Position numbers and translations under genes: made by a program
Notes under the pieces: model-generated
What the model was told of the DNA's origin: nothing
The model's database searches: none
What the model saw: only the letters and a program-made list of their open reading frames with translations
Source: an uncultured delta proteobacterium
GTDB taxonomy: Bacteria > Desulfobacterota > Desulfobulbia > Desulfobulbales > Desulfocapsaceae
DNA length: 64,000 bases
Direction: 5' to 3'
Assembly (NCBI GenBank): GCA_903901335.1
Contig: CAIUQR010000032.1
Coordinates: forward strand, 1-64,000
In this document: positions 52,232 to 61,878 of the stretch, piece after piece
How positions within the stretch are numbered: the stretch's first letter is position 1
Layout: each line of letters starts with the position of its first letter

Positions 52232-53764
52232 TTAACCATCAGTCTTCTTCCAGTTACGGACCAGCTCAAGAAGTGTCCTGACCCCGATCCCCGAAGGTCC
52301 TTTGGGTATATACGATTTTTCAGTAAAATCCCAAGCGGTCCCGGCGATATCGAGATGGGCCCAGACCGTCTTGCCGACAAATTTTTCCAGATAGGCCGCC
52401 GCCGTAATCGTCCCGCCGTCACGTCCGCCCGCATTTTTTATATCGGCCACCTTTGAGTCAATCTGTTTTGTGTAATCCTTCCCCAGCGGCAGCCTCCAAA
52501 GCGGCTCGCCACTGCGCTCACCCGCCTCGACAAGACGGTTCACAAGGGCATCGTTATTGCTTAACAGCCCGGTGTAATGATGCCCCAAGCCGATTATTGC
52601 AGCTCCCGTCAATGTCGCAAGATCAATGACGCAATCCGGCTTGAATTTCTTGATTCCATAGGCCAGGGCATCAGCCAGAATCATTCTTCCTTCAGCATCG
52701 GTGTTCACAATTTCGGATGTAATTCCCCCATAGTGACTGATAACATCGCCCGGTTTGACAGCTGAGCTCCCGGACATATTATCGGTTGCCGGGATCATCG
52801 CAATAATATTCAGGTCCGGTTTTTCAACACCTACCGCCTGCATGAAGGCAAGGACCGCAGCCCCTCCGCACATGTCATATTTCATATCCTCCATCCCGGC
52901 CGCAGGTTTCAGGCTGATCCCACCTGAATCGAAGGTCAGCCCTTTGCCGACGAGAAGGAGGGTCTGTTTATTTTTTTTGGCACTGTATTCAAGGATCACC
53001 ATTTTCGGCGGCTCCGATGACCCCTGGTTGACCGCCAGAATCCCACCCATTTTCAGCCGCCGCATATCCTTTTTTTCCAGGACCCGGCATTTCATCGCAT
53101 ATTTCCCGGCCAATGTTCGTGCCAGGATCGCAAAATTCTCCGCTGTCCATTTATTCGCCGGTTCGTTGGCCATATCCCTGGCAAGACAGGCAGCCTTGGC
53201 CGCGTTTTCCCCCATGGCCATGCCCCGGCGGACCGATGTCTCGGAAGAATCGGAAACCAGGATCACCTCCTGGAGTCCCGGATAGATTTTTTCTTCCGGA
53301 TCAGGCTTTTTATATTTTACAAAGCGATAGTCGCCCAGAGCCACTCCCTCGACTATGCATTCGGTCGTCTGTACAACATCTATCTTCTCCAGCTCGGGGA
53401 GCCGGATCATGATTCGCGAAGCCTTCACCTTCTCCGATAGCTTCGCAATACCGCCACCAAATTTTCGTAACAATTCCCGAATCTCTGTAACTGCAGTATC
53501 GGGGCCGATCTTGCCGATGCCGCAAATCGCCATACGCTTTGCCGGTATCCCGGATCCGGTTTGTTCGGACTCCGGATATAAAAGTATCTGCTCGCCGCTC
53601 TTCCCCGAAAAATCTCCTAATTCATATGCCTTCTGCAAAGGATTACTGATGGCCTTATCACAATCCTCAAATCCCTTGTCGGATTGAATAAAACAATAGA
53701 TAAACACATCACCGCCGAATTTTCCGAGATCTTCCGAGGCCACCGTAAATTGAGTAAAATCCAT
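52232..53764 (-). CDS. pepA: Leucyl aminopeptidase
   Basis: A cytosolic M17 aminopeptidase that removes N-terminal residues and in some bacteria also binds DNA. The 510-residue protein has the C-terminal two-zinc catalytic domain: VGKGLTFDSGGISLKP, MKYDMCGGAAVL, the family signature NTDAEGRMIL, and AYLEKFVGKTVWAHLDIAG. The N-terminal domain (about 1-170) is the divergent M17 macro-like domain. AAGGAATACGG precedes the ATG. Confidence 0.95.
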   Translation of the reverse strand: MDFTQFTVASEDLGKFGGDVFIYCFIQSDKGFEDCDKAISNPLQKAYELGDFSGKSGEQILLYPESEQTGSGIPAKRMAICGIGKIGPDTAVTEIRELLRKFGGGIAKLSEKVKASRIMIRLPELEKIDVVQTTECIVEGVALGDYRFVKYKKPDPEEKIYPGLQEVILVSDSSETSVRRGMAMGENAAKAACLARDMANEPANKWTAENFAILARTLAGKYAMKCRVLEKKDMRRLKMGGILAVNQGSSEPPKMVILEYSAKKNKQTLLLVGKGLTFDSGGISLKPAAGMEDMKYDMCGGAAVLAFMQAVGVEKPDLNIIAMIPATDNMSGSSAVKPGDVISHYGGITSEIVNTDAEGRMILADALAYGIKKFKPDCVIDLATLTGAAIIGLGHHYTGLLSNNDALVNRLVEAGERSGEPLWRLPLGKDYTKQIDSKVADIKNAGGRDGGTITAAAYLEKFVGKTVWAHLDIAGTAWDFTEKSYIPKGPSGIGVRTLLELVRNWKKTDG

Positions 53765-53917
53765 CCGTATTCCTTAAAATACTCCATTTTAAACGTTTAT
53801 CAGAATATCGCTGTCCTGGTGTATACTCCCGTGATATTATCAAGGATGCCGGAGTCTGATCCGAATCAATCCCGGTCTCTTTCCGTTAAAGCGATAACAA
53901 TTTGATTGTCAATGACA

Positions 53918-53939
53918 ATTTGATTATTATTAATCAAAT
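53918..53939. repeat. Perfect palindrome upstream of the CNNM-family gene
   Basis: ATTTGATTA-TTAT-TAATCAAAT is a perfect 9-bp inverted repeat with a 4-base centre. It ends 22 bases before the ATG at 53962. The phrase ACAATTTGATT also occurs 17 bases earlier. It could be an operator or, being AT-rich, chance. Confidence 0.4.
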
Positions 53940-53961
53940 CACAAACGACAAATCAATAAAT

Positions 53962-55020
53962 ATGGAGACTTTCGTGTTGCACACACTTCTGACCGCCGTC
54001 ATCCTCTCGATTTGCATAACAGCATTCTGCTCCGTATGTGAGGCCGTTCTCTATTCAATATCGACGAGTCAGGTTGAAATGTTGAAAAAATCCGGTCACT
54101 CATCCGCCGACCTCCTCCAGAATCTGAGAACTGATATAGATGAACCGATCACCGCCATTCTGACCCTGAGCACCATCGCCACTACACTTGGTGCCGGCAT
54201 TGCCGGAGCCGCCGCAGCAAAACTGTTTGGGGATGAAAATCTGATCTGGTTTTCAGGTGCTTTTACTCTCTCTATCCTGATCTTATCAGAAATTATCCCA
54301 AAAACTCTGGGAGTAAGTTTTGCCATCAAACTTGCCCCCTTTGTCGCCGTCCCTTTACACTGGATGGTCTTCTTTCTCAAACCGATTGTCTGGACTTGCC
54401 GATCAATCACCAGACTCCTTCCTCAGAGCAAAGATGAAGGGAACTACTCGGCGGAGGAACTGCAGACCATTGCCGCCCTTTCCCTTAAATCCGGTGGAAT
54501 TGAGGCCGATCAGGAAAGGGTCATAGCCAATATTCTTGAATTACAAACCAAAATAGTGCGTCACGTGATGACTCCCCGGACCGTCACCTTTTCACTTAAC
54601 GAGCATCTGACCGTGGCAGAGGCCATGAAACTGTCGAGTGAACTGAGCAGTCACAGCCGTGTGCCGGTCTACGACAAGGAACCTGACAACGTTACCGGAA
54701 TCATCATGCGAAAAGATGTCCTTCTTGCCGCAGCCGAAAGTAAATTACAGCTCACTCTGTCGAGGCTCATGCAACCCGTTCACTTTGTACCCGAAACCGC
54801 TCCCCTTAATCGCATTCTCATCGATTTTTTTGACCGGCGCCAGCATCTTTTTGTGGTCGTTGATGAGTACGGTTCAATGACCGGGATTATTTCCATGGAA
54901 GACATTCTTGAGGAAATCGTCGGCCGTGAGATCATCGATGAATCGGATAAAACACGCGATATGCGTGAACTTGCAAGAAAGCTGACCCTGGAGGCGCGAA
55001 GAAAACAGAAAAACACCTGA
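53962..55020 (+). CDS. CNNM/CorC-type transporter (DUF21 + CBS domains)
   Basis: A 352-residue membrane protein. The DUF21/CNNM domain (about 1-190) has four hydrophobic segments with the conserved ITAFCSVCEAVLYSI and LILSEIIPKTLGV. A CBS pair follows (VRHVMTPRTVTFSL to VVDEYGSMTGIISMEDILEE). Family members export or transport magnesium or cobalt; the older hemolysin label is misleading. The C-terminal CorC_HlyC domain is absent, so this is the short form. I start at the ATG at 53962 (METFVLHTLL); the 20 extra residues of the track ORF are not hydrophobic and contain the palindrome. Confidence 0.88.
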   Translation: METFVLHTLLTAVILSICITAFCSVCEAVLYSISTSQVEMLKKSGHSSADLLQNLRTDIDEPITAILTLSTIATTLGAGIAGAAAAKLFGDENLIWFSGAFTLSILILSEIIPKTLGVSFAIKLAPFVAVPLHWMVFFLKPIVWTCRSITRLLPQSKDEGNYSAEELQTIAALSLKSGGIEADQERVIANILELQTKIVRHVMTPRTVTFSLNEHLTVAEAMKLSSELSSHSRVPVYDKEPDNVTGIIMRKDVLLAAAESKLQLTLSRLMQPVHFVPETAPLNRILIDFFDRRQHLFVVVDEYGSMTGIISMEDILEEIVGREIIDESDKTRDMRELARKLTLEARRKQKNT

Positions 55021-55610
55021 TTGTTCAGCTTCTGCAATTTCCACTATACAACAGCCAATCCGAGTAACGTCATTACACCGGAGGCAAGTTTATCATACAA
55101 AAAGCGCGACCAAAACCTTTTCTATCAAATTTACTTAGCGTGCTGTTACTTATTAATGATAAGATATTTCATGCTCTACGACCTGGAAATATTCGTCTGG
55201 AGAATAGCAATTAAAAAGCATCACGGACCACTCCGACAAAAGATATTAAATACATATATGTTATTTATTTTATATATAATTACAAACACCCATGCCTCTT
55301 CTTCACCGCTCTCCTGCAAGCAGTTCGTTACCCCTGAGGCCGTTCCGTCACGGTATGCCTGGTGTACGAATCACTGTCTTGTATTTACATTATTGTAGCT
55401 TTTTTTGGGGGCGGATATTAATCTATAAGGGTTTAATTCGGAAGCCGCATCGAATAAACACAGTTGTTCCGTTTTATCCTCCAACCTGCTGCATTCAACG
55501 GAAAGAACATTGACGATGTTCGCCTTTGGGCGCGGAGGCAAAGAGCGTATCAACTACTGATAAGTAATGGTTGCAGGTTATTCGTTAATTTCAAAAAGTG
55601 GAGAACAACA
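55021..55610. other. Intergenic region before malate dehydrogenase, with possible gene remnant
   Basis: These 590 bases have no intact gene. The plus-strand ORFs start upstream of mdh and lack ribosome sites. On the minus strand 55371-55553 encodes [20 protein letters not shown] then FDAAS, resembling the C-terminal beta-clamp-binding tail (QLSLF) of Y-family DNA polymerases such as DinB. Nothing upstream of it is conserved. It may be a relic or a coincidence. Confidence 0.35.
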
Positions 55611-56588
55611 ATGAAATCCCCAGTACGTGTTGCAATTACAGGTGCAGCCGGCCAGATCAGCTATTCGATTATCTTTCGCATTGCCAGTGGCAGTATGCTT
55701 GGTGATGATCAACCCGTTATTCTGCAGCTCCTGGAAATACCTCCGGCAATGGGCGCATTGAATGGCGTGGTAATGGAACTCAATGACTGCGCCTTCCCTC
55801 TCGTCCATGGCATCATCCCCACAGATGATCCCAATGTTGCCTTTAAAGATGTTGATTTTGCAATACTTGTAGGTGCTCGCCCACGCGGGCCGGGCATGGA
55901 ACGCTCCGATCTTCTGAAGGCAAATGCCGCCATCTTCTCCGTACAGGGCAAGGCCTTGAACGATCATGCCAAACGAAACGTGAGAGTCCTTGTTGTCGGT
56001 AATCCCGCCAACACGAACGCCCTCATTACCCTGAAAAACGCCCCCGATCTGAACCCTCGCAACATCACCGCTATGATGCGACTCGATCATAATAGATCTC
56101 TGTCTCAGATTGCCGAAAAGACCGGCAGCCACACCACGAAGGTGGAAAAAATGGTTGTCTGGGGCAATCACTCAGCCACCCAGTATCCTGACATCAGCTA
56201 CGCAACAGTTGACGGTGCGCCGGTAAAATCAAAGGTCGATGATGACTGGAATGTCAATACGTTTATTCCTGTCGTGCAGCAGCGTGGAGCGGCCATCATC
56301 AAGGCACGGGGAGCATCTTCCGCCGCCTCCGCCGCCTCCGCCGCCGTTGACCATATGCGTACCTGGACACTCGGCAGCAAAGGCCAATGGGTCAGCATGG
56401 GTGTCTACAGCAAGGGAAACTCCTATGGAATCAATGATGATATCATTTATTCCTTTCCGATTACCTGTGAAAATGGTGAATGGAAAGAGGTCACCGGTCT
56501 GAAAGTGAGTGATTTCAGCCGTGAGCGTATGAGCCTCACGGAAAATGAATTGCTGAGCGAGAAAGCCGCGATTGCTGATCTGCTTTAA
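55611..56588 (+). CDS. mdh: Malate dehydrogenase
   Basis: Mdh oxidises malate to oxaloacetate with NAD. From the ATG at 55611 (after GTGGAGAACAACA) the protein has 325 residues, beginning [19 protein letters not shown] with the nucleotide-binding glycines. Substrate and catalytic motifs are [35 protein letters not shown] and [13 protein letters not shown] with the active-site histidine. It is the cytosolic-type group. The segment [15 protein letters not shown] reflects a short GCCTCCGCC tandem repeat. A bidirectional terminator follows. Confidence 0.96.
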   Translation: MKSPVRVAITGAAGQISYSIIFRIASGSMLGDDQPVILQLLEIPPAMGALNGVVMELNDCAFPLVHGIIPTDDPNVAFKDVDFAILVGARPRGPGMERSDLLKANAAIFSVQGKALNDHAKRNVRVLVVGNPANTNALITLKNAPDLNPRNITAMMRLDHNRSLSQIAEKTGSHTTKVEKMVVWGNHSATQYPDISYATVDGAPVKSKVDDDWNVNTFIPVVQQRGAAIIKARGASSAASAASAAVDHMRTWTLGSKGQWVSMGVYSKGNSYGINDDIIYSFPITCENGEWKEVTGLKVSDFSRERMSLTENELLSEKAAIADLL

Positions 56589-56614
56589 GCCGTTTTCCTG
56601 AAAACGTGTTGTAT

Positions 56615-56650
56615 TAAAAAAAGGGTGCTCGTCTGAACACCCTTTTTTTA
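56615..56650. terminator. Bidirectional terminator after mdh
   Basis: AAGGGTG (56621-56627) pairs with CACCCTT (56638-56644), with an A-run on the left and seven T on the right. It serves mdh on the plus strand and the DMT transporter gene on the minus strand. Confidence 0.85.
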
Positions 56651-56665
56651 TGCCCCTTCCTGATG

Positions 56666-57574
56666 TCAATCATCACGCATGATCCGTGCCCTGTATACAC
56701 GCGTCGGTAAAGCCAGTACGAGCAGACCGGAGAGAATAAGAAGGAGCCCGCACCATGCCGTCCCGGATAACCTCTCACCAACAACCAAGACTCCGAGGAC
56801 AGCGGCCGTCATTGGTTCGGCAAGAGACAGGGTAACGGCTGAAGAAACAGGAACAATCTTCAGACCGCTGGCAAAAAGCCAATATGCAACCCCTGTGGCC
56901 AGAACCCCCAGATGCAGCATCAACAACCAGCCACGAGGGATGGTCAACCAGTGCAGATCTCCGGTAAAGAGCAGTGGCGATAAAAACAGCGCTCCGGTAC
57001 AAAAAATGACTGCGGTCACATCCTCGGCTGCTTTGCCGGGTAACATGAGTTTCATCGCCAGGGCATAGGCCGCATAGGAAAACCCGGCGGCAGCTGAGAG
57101 CAGTATACCGATACCATCAGCATGAAGATCCCGGGAATCCAACAACAGCATCGAGCTGCCGAACAGGGCCATACCTGTTGAAACAATCCAGCGCCGTCCA
57201 ACTTTTTTCCTCTGAAAAATGAAATCGAGAAGACCGGCGAAGACAGGAGAAGAACCTATCCCGACAATTGTGCCGATTGCAACCCCGGTCCGATAGACTC
57301 CCCAGAAAAAACAGACCTGATAGGCTGCGACAAAAAAGCCGGCAAGGAGCGTCAGGCCGGCAGGCCACACCTGTCGCCGCAGTCCTCCCCGTGACAGGGC
57401 GAGCAGAACCAGGGACATGCCGCCCACCAGCAGACGTACGGCTCCGATGGTCTGGGGTGAACTGGCAGCCGGTGCAAGCGCCTGGGATGTCCCGGTCGTT
57501 CCCCACAGTATCGCGGCGGCGATGATCAATACTATGCCTTTACCAGTGGTTGTAGTGGTATTGTTTGCTGACAT
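56666..57574 (-). CDS. EamA/DMT-family permease
   Basis: A 302-residue inner-membrane protein with ten predicted helices formed by two EamA repeats, the first beginning GIVLIIAAAILWGTTGTSQ and the second about residue 155. The helix-ending PMTAAVLGVLVVGERLS is typical. Members export amino acids, nucleosides or other metabolites; the substrate cannot be read from the sequence. It is convergent with mdh. Confidence 0.88.
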   Translation of the reverse strand: MSANNTTTTTGKGIVLIIAAAILWGTTGTSQALAPAASSPQTIGAVRLLVGGMSLVLLALSRGGLRRQVWPAGLTLLAGFFVAAYQVCFFWGVYRTGVAIGTIVGIGSSPVFAGLLDFIFQRKKVGRRWIVSTGMALFGSSMLLLDSRDLHADGIGILLSAAAGFSYAAYALAMKLMLPGKAAEDVTAVIFCTGALFLSPLLFTGDLHWLTIPRGWLLMLHLGVLATGVAYWLFASGLKIVPVSSAVTLSLAEPMTAAVLGVLVVGERLSGTAWCGLLLILSGLLVLALPTRVYRARIMRDD

Positions 57575-57676
57575 GTTTGTGAAAAATGGATGACACCTGA
57601 TTTGGATGGAAATGAAGGATTGTGTTATGCCAGGTTAAAGGACATGTCGAAAGAGAAACGTTTTGTACCTTCCTTA

Positions 57677-57868
57677 TTAGCCACCTCTGTTGACAAGCCA
57701 GCATATTAACAGCCCGCTTGTCACCGTAACGATCCCGACGATACGGAGTTGTTTGGGGTCCATTTGACTGAGTTTCTGCAACCAGTTCTGCATCATATCA
57801 GGTGCTGCAGCATACGGCAGACCTTCAAGAATCAACACCATTCCTACAAGAAGAAGCAAGAGTTTCAT
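57677..57868 (-). CDS. DUF2065 family small membrane protein (63 aa)
   Basis: A 63-residue protein with two membrane helices: MKLLLLLVGMVLILEGLPYA and IVGIVTVTSGLLICWLV. The connecting P-x-x-x-x-x-WL--LS--D---LR pattern is typical of DUF2065 (YjeT-like). Proteins of this family often lie near hflK/hflC or purA, but here it is alone. I use the ATG at 57868; the track begins at an upstream TTG. Function unknown. Confidence 0.85.
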   Translation of the reverse strand: MKLLLLLVGMVLILEGLPYAAAPDMMQNWLQKLSQMDPKQLRIVGIVTVTSGLLICWLVNRGG

Positions 57869-58172
57869 TGGAAACAATTAAACGATTTTGTTATTGTTTT
57901 GCGTCAATGAAGACATTGACCATCGCCAGGTTCAGGCTATCTGAAAGGATATCGTCTTATTCAATTGCTTTTTCCATATACACCTAATAATATGACAGGA
58001 GATCGGGGGTCCCGAAAGAAGGGCCTCTTTTTTTTGGGGGGACCACTCAATGGGCATTGCTGCCAATGTTCCTTGCTGGAACCCACAAAAACGAGAATAA
58101 TGACGATAACAGACTTCACCATTTACGAGCAACTCTTTTCATTCTAATAATGATTCTATACCATTTCTGAAC
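57869..58172. other. Intergenic region upstream of purM
   Basis: About 300 AT-rich bases lie between the divergent DUF2065 gene and purM. GGTCCC (near 58008) and GGGACC (near 58040) can pair around a loop containing a run of eight T. I see no recognised purine riboswitch or PurR-like site, and no ORF with a ribosome site. Confidence 0.4.
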
Positions 58173-59228
58173 ATGAATAATCCTGAACAGTCAAAATATA
58201 AGGAAGCCGGCGTCGATATCGATAAAGGAAACACGTTTGTTAAAAACATCAAAGACATCGTTGCCTCAACGCATCAACGTGGTGTTTTGAATGAAATCGG
58301 CGGTTTCTCGAGCTTTTTTGCCATCGATACCGGAAAATTCAAAAAGCCCGTCCTTGTTTCCTCTACCGATGGCGTCGGTACAAAGCTTATCATCGCCAAC
58401 TTGTGTAATAAACATGATACAATCGGCATCGATCTGGTTGCCATGTGTGTGAATGACATCATTGTCGGAGGTGCCACCCCTCTCTGTTTTCTTGATTATT
58501 TTTCTTCAGGGAAACTGGATATCGATACGGCAACCGAGGTTGTCAGAGGTATCGCCGAAGGATGTCGTCAGGCAAAATGTTCGCTGGTCGGCGGCGAAAC
58601 AGCAGAGATGCCCGGTCTCTATAAGCCCGGAGACTACGATCTTGCCGGTTTCACTGTAGGTATTGCCGATCGCGATGCAATAATTGATGGCTCGGAGATC
58701 AGGGTTGGAAATTCCATCATCGGGCTGGCCTCCAGCGGGCTGCATTCAAATGGTTTTTCCCTGGTCAGAAAGATCTGTTTTGACGACCTCAAACTCACTG
58801 TTGACATGCAGATCGAAGAATTGGGATGCACCTTGGGTGAAGAACTTCTCAAACCCACCAGGATCTATGTCCAATCCGTCCTGAATGTGCTCAGGAAATT
58901 TCGTATTAATGGCATGGTCCATAATACCGGCGGCGGATTTATTGACAATACTCCCCGCATATTACCGAAAGGCTGCAAGGCAGTCATCGACAGGTCCAGC
59001 TGGTCAATACCGCCTGTTTTCGATTTTCTGGAAAAGAAAGGGAGAGTCAGCAGGGAGGAAATGTACCGGACATTTAATATGGGTATCGGCCTGATGGTCA
59101 TCGTCGATGAAGAGACCACCGACGATATCGTCCATCAGTTCAGCGCCCTTGGCGAGGGTCCTTTCATAATAGGAAAGATCACCGCCCGGAAGGATGAACG
59201 CGACCCGGCGGTTGAACTGCTGAACTGA
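58173..59228 (+). CDS. purM: Phosphoribosylformylglycinamidine cyclo-ligase
   Basis: PurM (AIR synthetase) closes the imidazole ring in purine synthesis. The 351-residue protein has YKEAGVDIDKGNTFVKNIK, VSSTDGVGTKL, DLVAMCVNDIIVGGATPLCF, CSLVGGETAEMPGLY and HNTGGGFIDNTPRILP. The start at 58173 is the only good match to the family N-terminus, although the ribosome site is weak. A strong hairpin terminator follows. Confidence 0.96.
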   Translation: MNNPEQSKYKEAGVDIDKGNTFVKNIKDIVASTHQRGVLNEIGGFSSFFAIDTGKFKKPVLVSSTDGVGTKLIIANLCNKHDTIGIDLVAMCVNDIIVGGATPLCFLDYFSSGKLDIDTATEVVRGIAEGCRQAKCSLVGGETAEMPGLYKPGDYDLAGFTVGIADRDAIIDGSEIRVGNSIIGLASSGLHSNGFSLVRKICFDDLKLTVDMQIEELGCTLGEELLKPTRIYVQSVLNVLRKFRINGMVHNTGGGFIDNTPRILPKGCKAVIDRSSWSIPPVFDFLEKKGRVSREEMYRTFNMGIGLMVIVDEETTDDIVHQFSALGEGPFIIGKITARKDERDPAVELLN

Positions 59229-59240
59229 AGCATCCTCTGC

Positions 59241-59285
59241 AAAATTCGGGTTCATTCACTTCACATGCATGAATCCGAATTTTTA
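59241..59285. terminator. Bidirectional terminator between purM and mogA
   Basis: AAATTCGGGTTCAT (59242-59255) pairs with ATGAATCCGAATTT (59269-59282) with one G-T pair. An A-run lies on the left and a T-run on the right. It lies between the convergent purM and mogA-like genes. Confidence 0.85.
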
Positions 59286-59286
59286 T

Positions 59287-59793
59287 TCATCTGCCGCAAT
59301 CACTCGTGCCGCCTTGTATCTTGTCCAGGGCATGCGGAAGAGCGGGCAGGAGTACCTCAATATTTTCCCTCGCCGCTTTTGTGCTGCCGGGAAGATTAAT
59401 TATCAGACTTTTCCCGCGAATTCCAGCTCTAGCTCTCGACAACACGGCATGAGGGGTCATCCGGAGGCTCGCTGCCCGCATTGCCTCTGCCATGCCGGGG
59501 ATATCTTTTTCTATCACCCCCTGCATTGCCTCCGGAGTCACATCGGTAGGCGCAACCCCCGTCCCGCCGGTGGTCACGATCAGGTCGATTTTCCTGTTGT
59601 CGATAAGATCAAGAAGTGTTTCAACAATTACCTCCCGATCATCGGGCACAATCACATACGCACTGAAGAAATACCCTTCCTCCTGCAACAGCCCCTGCAG
59701 AAGTTTACCGCTGGTATCTTCGCGCTCTCCCCGCGACCCCCTGTCACTCATGGTTACCACGGCAAAGCTGAATCGTTGTGCCCCCTCCCTCAT
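59287..59793 (-). CDS. mogA: Molybdopterin adenylyltransferase, MogA/MoaB family
   Basis: A 168-residue MoCF-domain protein that would activate molybdopterin with ATP before molybdate insertion. Motifs are VVTMSDRGSRGEREDTSG, LIVTTGGTGVAPTDVTPEA, MRAASLRMTPHAVLSRARAG and LIINLPGSTKAARENI. MogA and MoaB cannot be told apart reliably here. I use the ATG at 59793, after GGGAGAA; the track start is a GTG five codons earlier. It lies 21 bases downstream of the EF-G paralogue on the same strand. Confidence 0.88.
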   Translation of the reverse strand: MREGAQRFSFAVVTMSDRGSRGEREDTSGKLLQGLLQEEGYFFSAYVIVPDDREVIVETLLDLIDNRKIDLIVTTGGTGVAPTDVTPEAMQGVIEKDIPGMAEAMRAASLRMTPHAVLSRARAGIRGKSLIINLPGSTKAARENIEVLLPALPHALDKIQGGTSDCGR

Positions 59794-59814
59794 CCCAGGT
59801 TCTCCCACATGCAG

Positions 59815-61878
59815 CTATTCGACTTTTCTTTCAGCGACTATCTTTTCTGCAATATGGGCGGGGACCACCTCGTAATGTGAAAAGGACACCGTAAAAGAAC
59901 CACGCCCTCCGGTCATGGATGTAAGATCCGTGGCATAGACCTGGATCTCAGCCATCGGTACCTGGGCATTGATGATCTCATTTTTTTCATCCGAGTCCAT
60001 TCCCATGACTTTTCCGCGTCGGGAATTCAGATCTCCCATGATATCGCCGACATGTTCCTTGCCGACCCGGATCGACATATTCATGATCGGCTCAAGAAGA
60101 ACGAGGCCCGCCTCCTGAGCAGCTTTCTTGAAGGCCAGAGAGCCTGCAATTTTGAAGGCCATTTCCGAAGAATCGACGTTATGAAACGACCCATCCACCA
60201 GAGAAATCTTCACATCAACGACCGGAAAACCAGCCAATACACCTTTTTCCATTGCTTCCTGGATACCTTTGTCAACGGCAGGACGGTACCCCTGCGGAAT
60301 AACGCCGCCGACAATCTTATCTACGAATTCGTACCCTGCTCCCGAGGGTTGCGGCTCCATCTCAATCCAGCAATCGCCGAATTGACCTCGGCCGCCACTC
60401 TGCTTCTTATGTTTTCCCTGGACCCGAGCCTTACCTTTAATAGTCTCCAGATACGGAATCTTGGGAAGAGAGAGCCCCATCTCAACCCCGAACTTGCGCT
60501 TGATCCTTGATCCGACTACCTCAAGATGCACCTGGCCGACGCCGGAGAGCAGGACCTCTGCTGTCTGTTGCTCCCTGGTGACGCGGAGCGTCAGATCTTC
60601 ATCGAGTATTTTGGTGATGGAAGAAAAGAGTTTTTCCTCTTCGCCTTTTTTTGCACTGACAGCATAGGAAATGACGGGTGCAAAAGAACGCAGCGGTTCG
60701 TAAACTATATGGGCGTTGGTATCGCAGAGGGTATCTCCGGTGGTTGTTTCCTTTAATTTTGCAACGGCGACAATCATCCCCGGACCAATCTGTTCGACCG
60801 CTCTTTGCTCCTTCCCTTCCAGGACATAAAGCTGGCCGAATCGCTCGCTTGTCTGCTTGCTGGAATTATAAAAGGTATCACCTGCAAGTGACCCGGAATA
60901 TACCCTGAAGATGGTCAACCTTCCTGCATAGGGGTCTGCCATGGTCTTAAAGACAAAGGCCGAGAATTTCTCATCGACAGCCGGTCTTCGTTCCATCGGC
61001 TCACCGGTTTTCGGATCCTTCCCGACCTTGACCGGCCGGTCTGCGGGTGATGGCAGATATTGATTTATCGCTTCGAGCAGGGCTTCCGTTCCTTTATTGA
61101 GAGTCGCCGATCCGACACAGACCGGAGCAATGGCGCCCGAGGCAACGCCCAGTCTCAAACCCGTCCGAATCTCATCCTCCGAGAGTTCCCCTTCCTCCAA
61201 AAACTTTTCGATCAGCTCATCATCCGTCTCGGCTACATTTTCCATCAGGCTCTCACGGTAAATGGAGACATCATCCTGCAGCTCAGCAGGAACTTCGATC
61301 TCCTTCATCGTGCCTTTATTGCCTTCGTCAAAAAGATAGGCCTTTCCGGAAACGAGATCCACCAGGCCCTTGAAATTATCTTCGGCCCCTATGGGTAGAT
61401 TGATAACAACCGGGGAAAACGGCAGAGACCTCTTGATCTCTTCCAGAGTCCTCTCGAAGTCGGCACGCTCCCGATCCATTTTATTGATATTGATGATACA
61501 GGGTAACGACCTTTCCGCGACAAAATCAGCAAATTTTACTGTCTGCCCTTTCACTCCCATGACCGCGCCGACGGTGAAGACGACACCATCGCATATCTGA
61601 GAAGCAAAGAGAGTCTCATTGATAAAATTGTCATCGCCGGGTGTATCAATCAGATACACCTCATGCTTTTTCCAAAGATAATTATGAAAGGAAGAACTGA
61701 TCGAGATATTTCGTTTGATCTCCTCTTCCTCATAGTCCATGCAGGAACTGCCATCGTCAACCTTTCCCAACCTCTTGATCTTCCCTGCAGTGAACAAAAT
61801 GGCCTCAGCCAACGAAGTTTTTCCACAGTTTCCATGTCCGATAATTGCGATATTTCTGACCATATTTGCATCCTGCAT
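59815..61878 (-). CDS. fusA: Elongation factor G-like translational GTPase (EF-G2-type paralogue)
   Basis: A 687-residue EF-G homologue with the G-domain motifs GHGNCGKTSLAEAI, DTPGDD and NINKMD, followed by domains II-V (GGRGQFGDCWIEMEP, GVIPQGYRPAVDKGI, GDLNSRRGKVMGM). The P-loop GHGNCGKT and the absence of rpsL/rpsG/tuf neighbours point to the divergent EF-G2 branch. Its members may act in ribosome recycling or have lost translocation activity. GGAGATATTC precedes the ATG. It is upstream of the mogA-like gene. Confidence 0.9.
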   Translation of the reverse strand: MQDANMVRNIAIIGHGNCGKTSLAEAILFTAGKIKRLGKVDDGSSCMDYEEEEIKRNISISSSFHNYLWKKHEVYLIDTPGDDNFINETLFASQICDGVVFTVGAVMGVKGQTVKFADFVAERSLPCIININKMDRERADFERTLEEIKRSLPFSPVVINLPIGAEDNFKGLVDLVSGKAYLFDEGNKGTMKEIEVPAELQDDVSIYRESLMENVAETDDELIEKFLEEGELSEDEIRTGLRLGVASGAIAPVCVGSATLNKGTEALLEAINQYLPSPADRPVKVGKDPKTGEPMERRPAVDEKFSAFVFKTMADPYAGRLTIFRVYSGSLAGDTFYNSSKQTSERFGQLYVLEGKEQRAVEQIGPGMIVAVAKLKETTTGDTLCDTNAHIVYEPLRSFAPVISYAVSAKKGEEEKLFSSITKILDEDLTLRVTREQQTAEVLLSGVGQVHLEVVGSRIKRKFGVEMGLSLPKIPYLETIKGKARVQGKHKKQSGGRGQFGDCWIEMEPQPSGAGYEFVDKIVGGVIPQGYRPAVDKGIQEAMEKGVLAGFPVVDVKISLVDGSFHNVDSSEMAFKIAGSLAFKKAAQEAGLVLLEPIMNMSIRVGKEHVGDIMGDLNSRRGKVMGMDSDEKNEIINAQVPMAEIQVYATDLTSMTGGRGSFTVSFSHYEVVPAHIAEKIVAERKVE

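Noticed and set aside
55464-55610. N-terminal extension of mdh in the ORF track
   Set aside because: The family N-terminus and the ribosome site fit the ATG at 55611.
56318-56345. GCCTCCGCC tandem repeat in mdh as a phase-variable tract
   Set aside because: The repeat unit is a multiple of three and encodes the normal Ala/Ser segment of Mdh.
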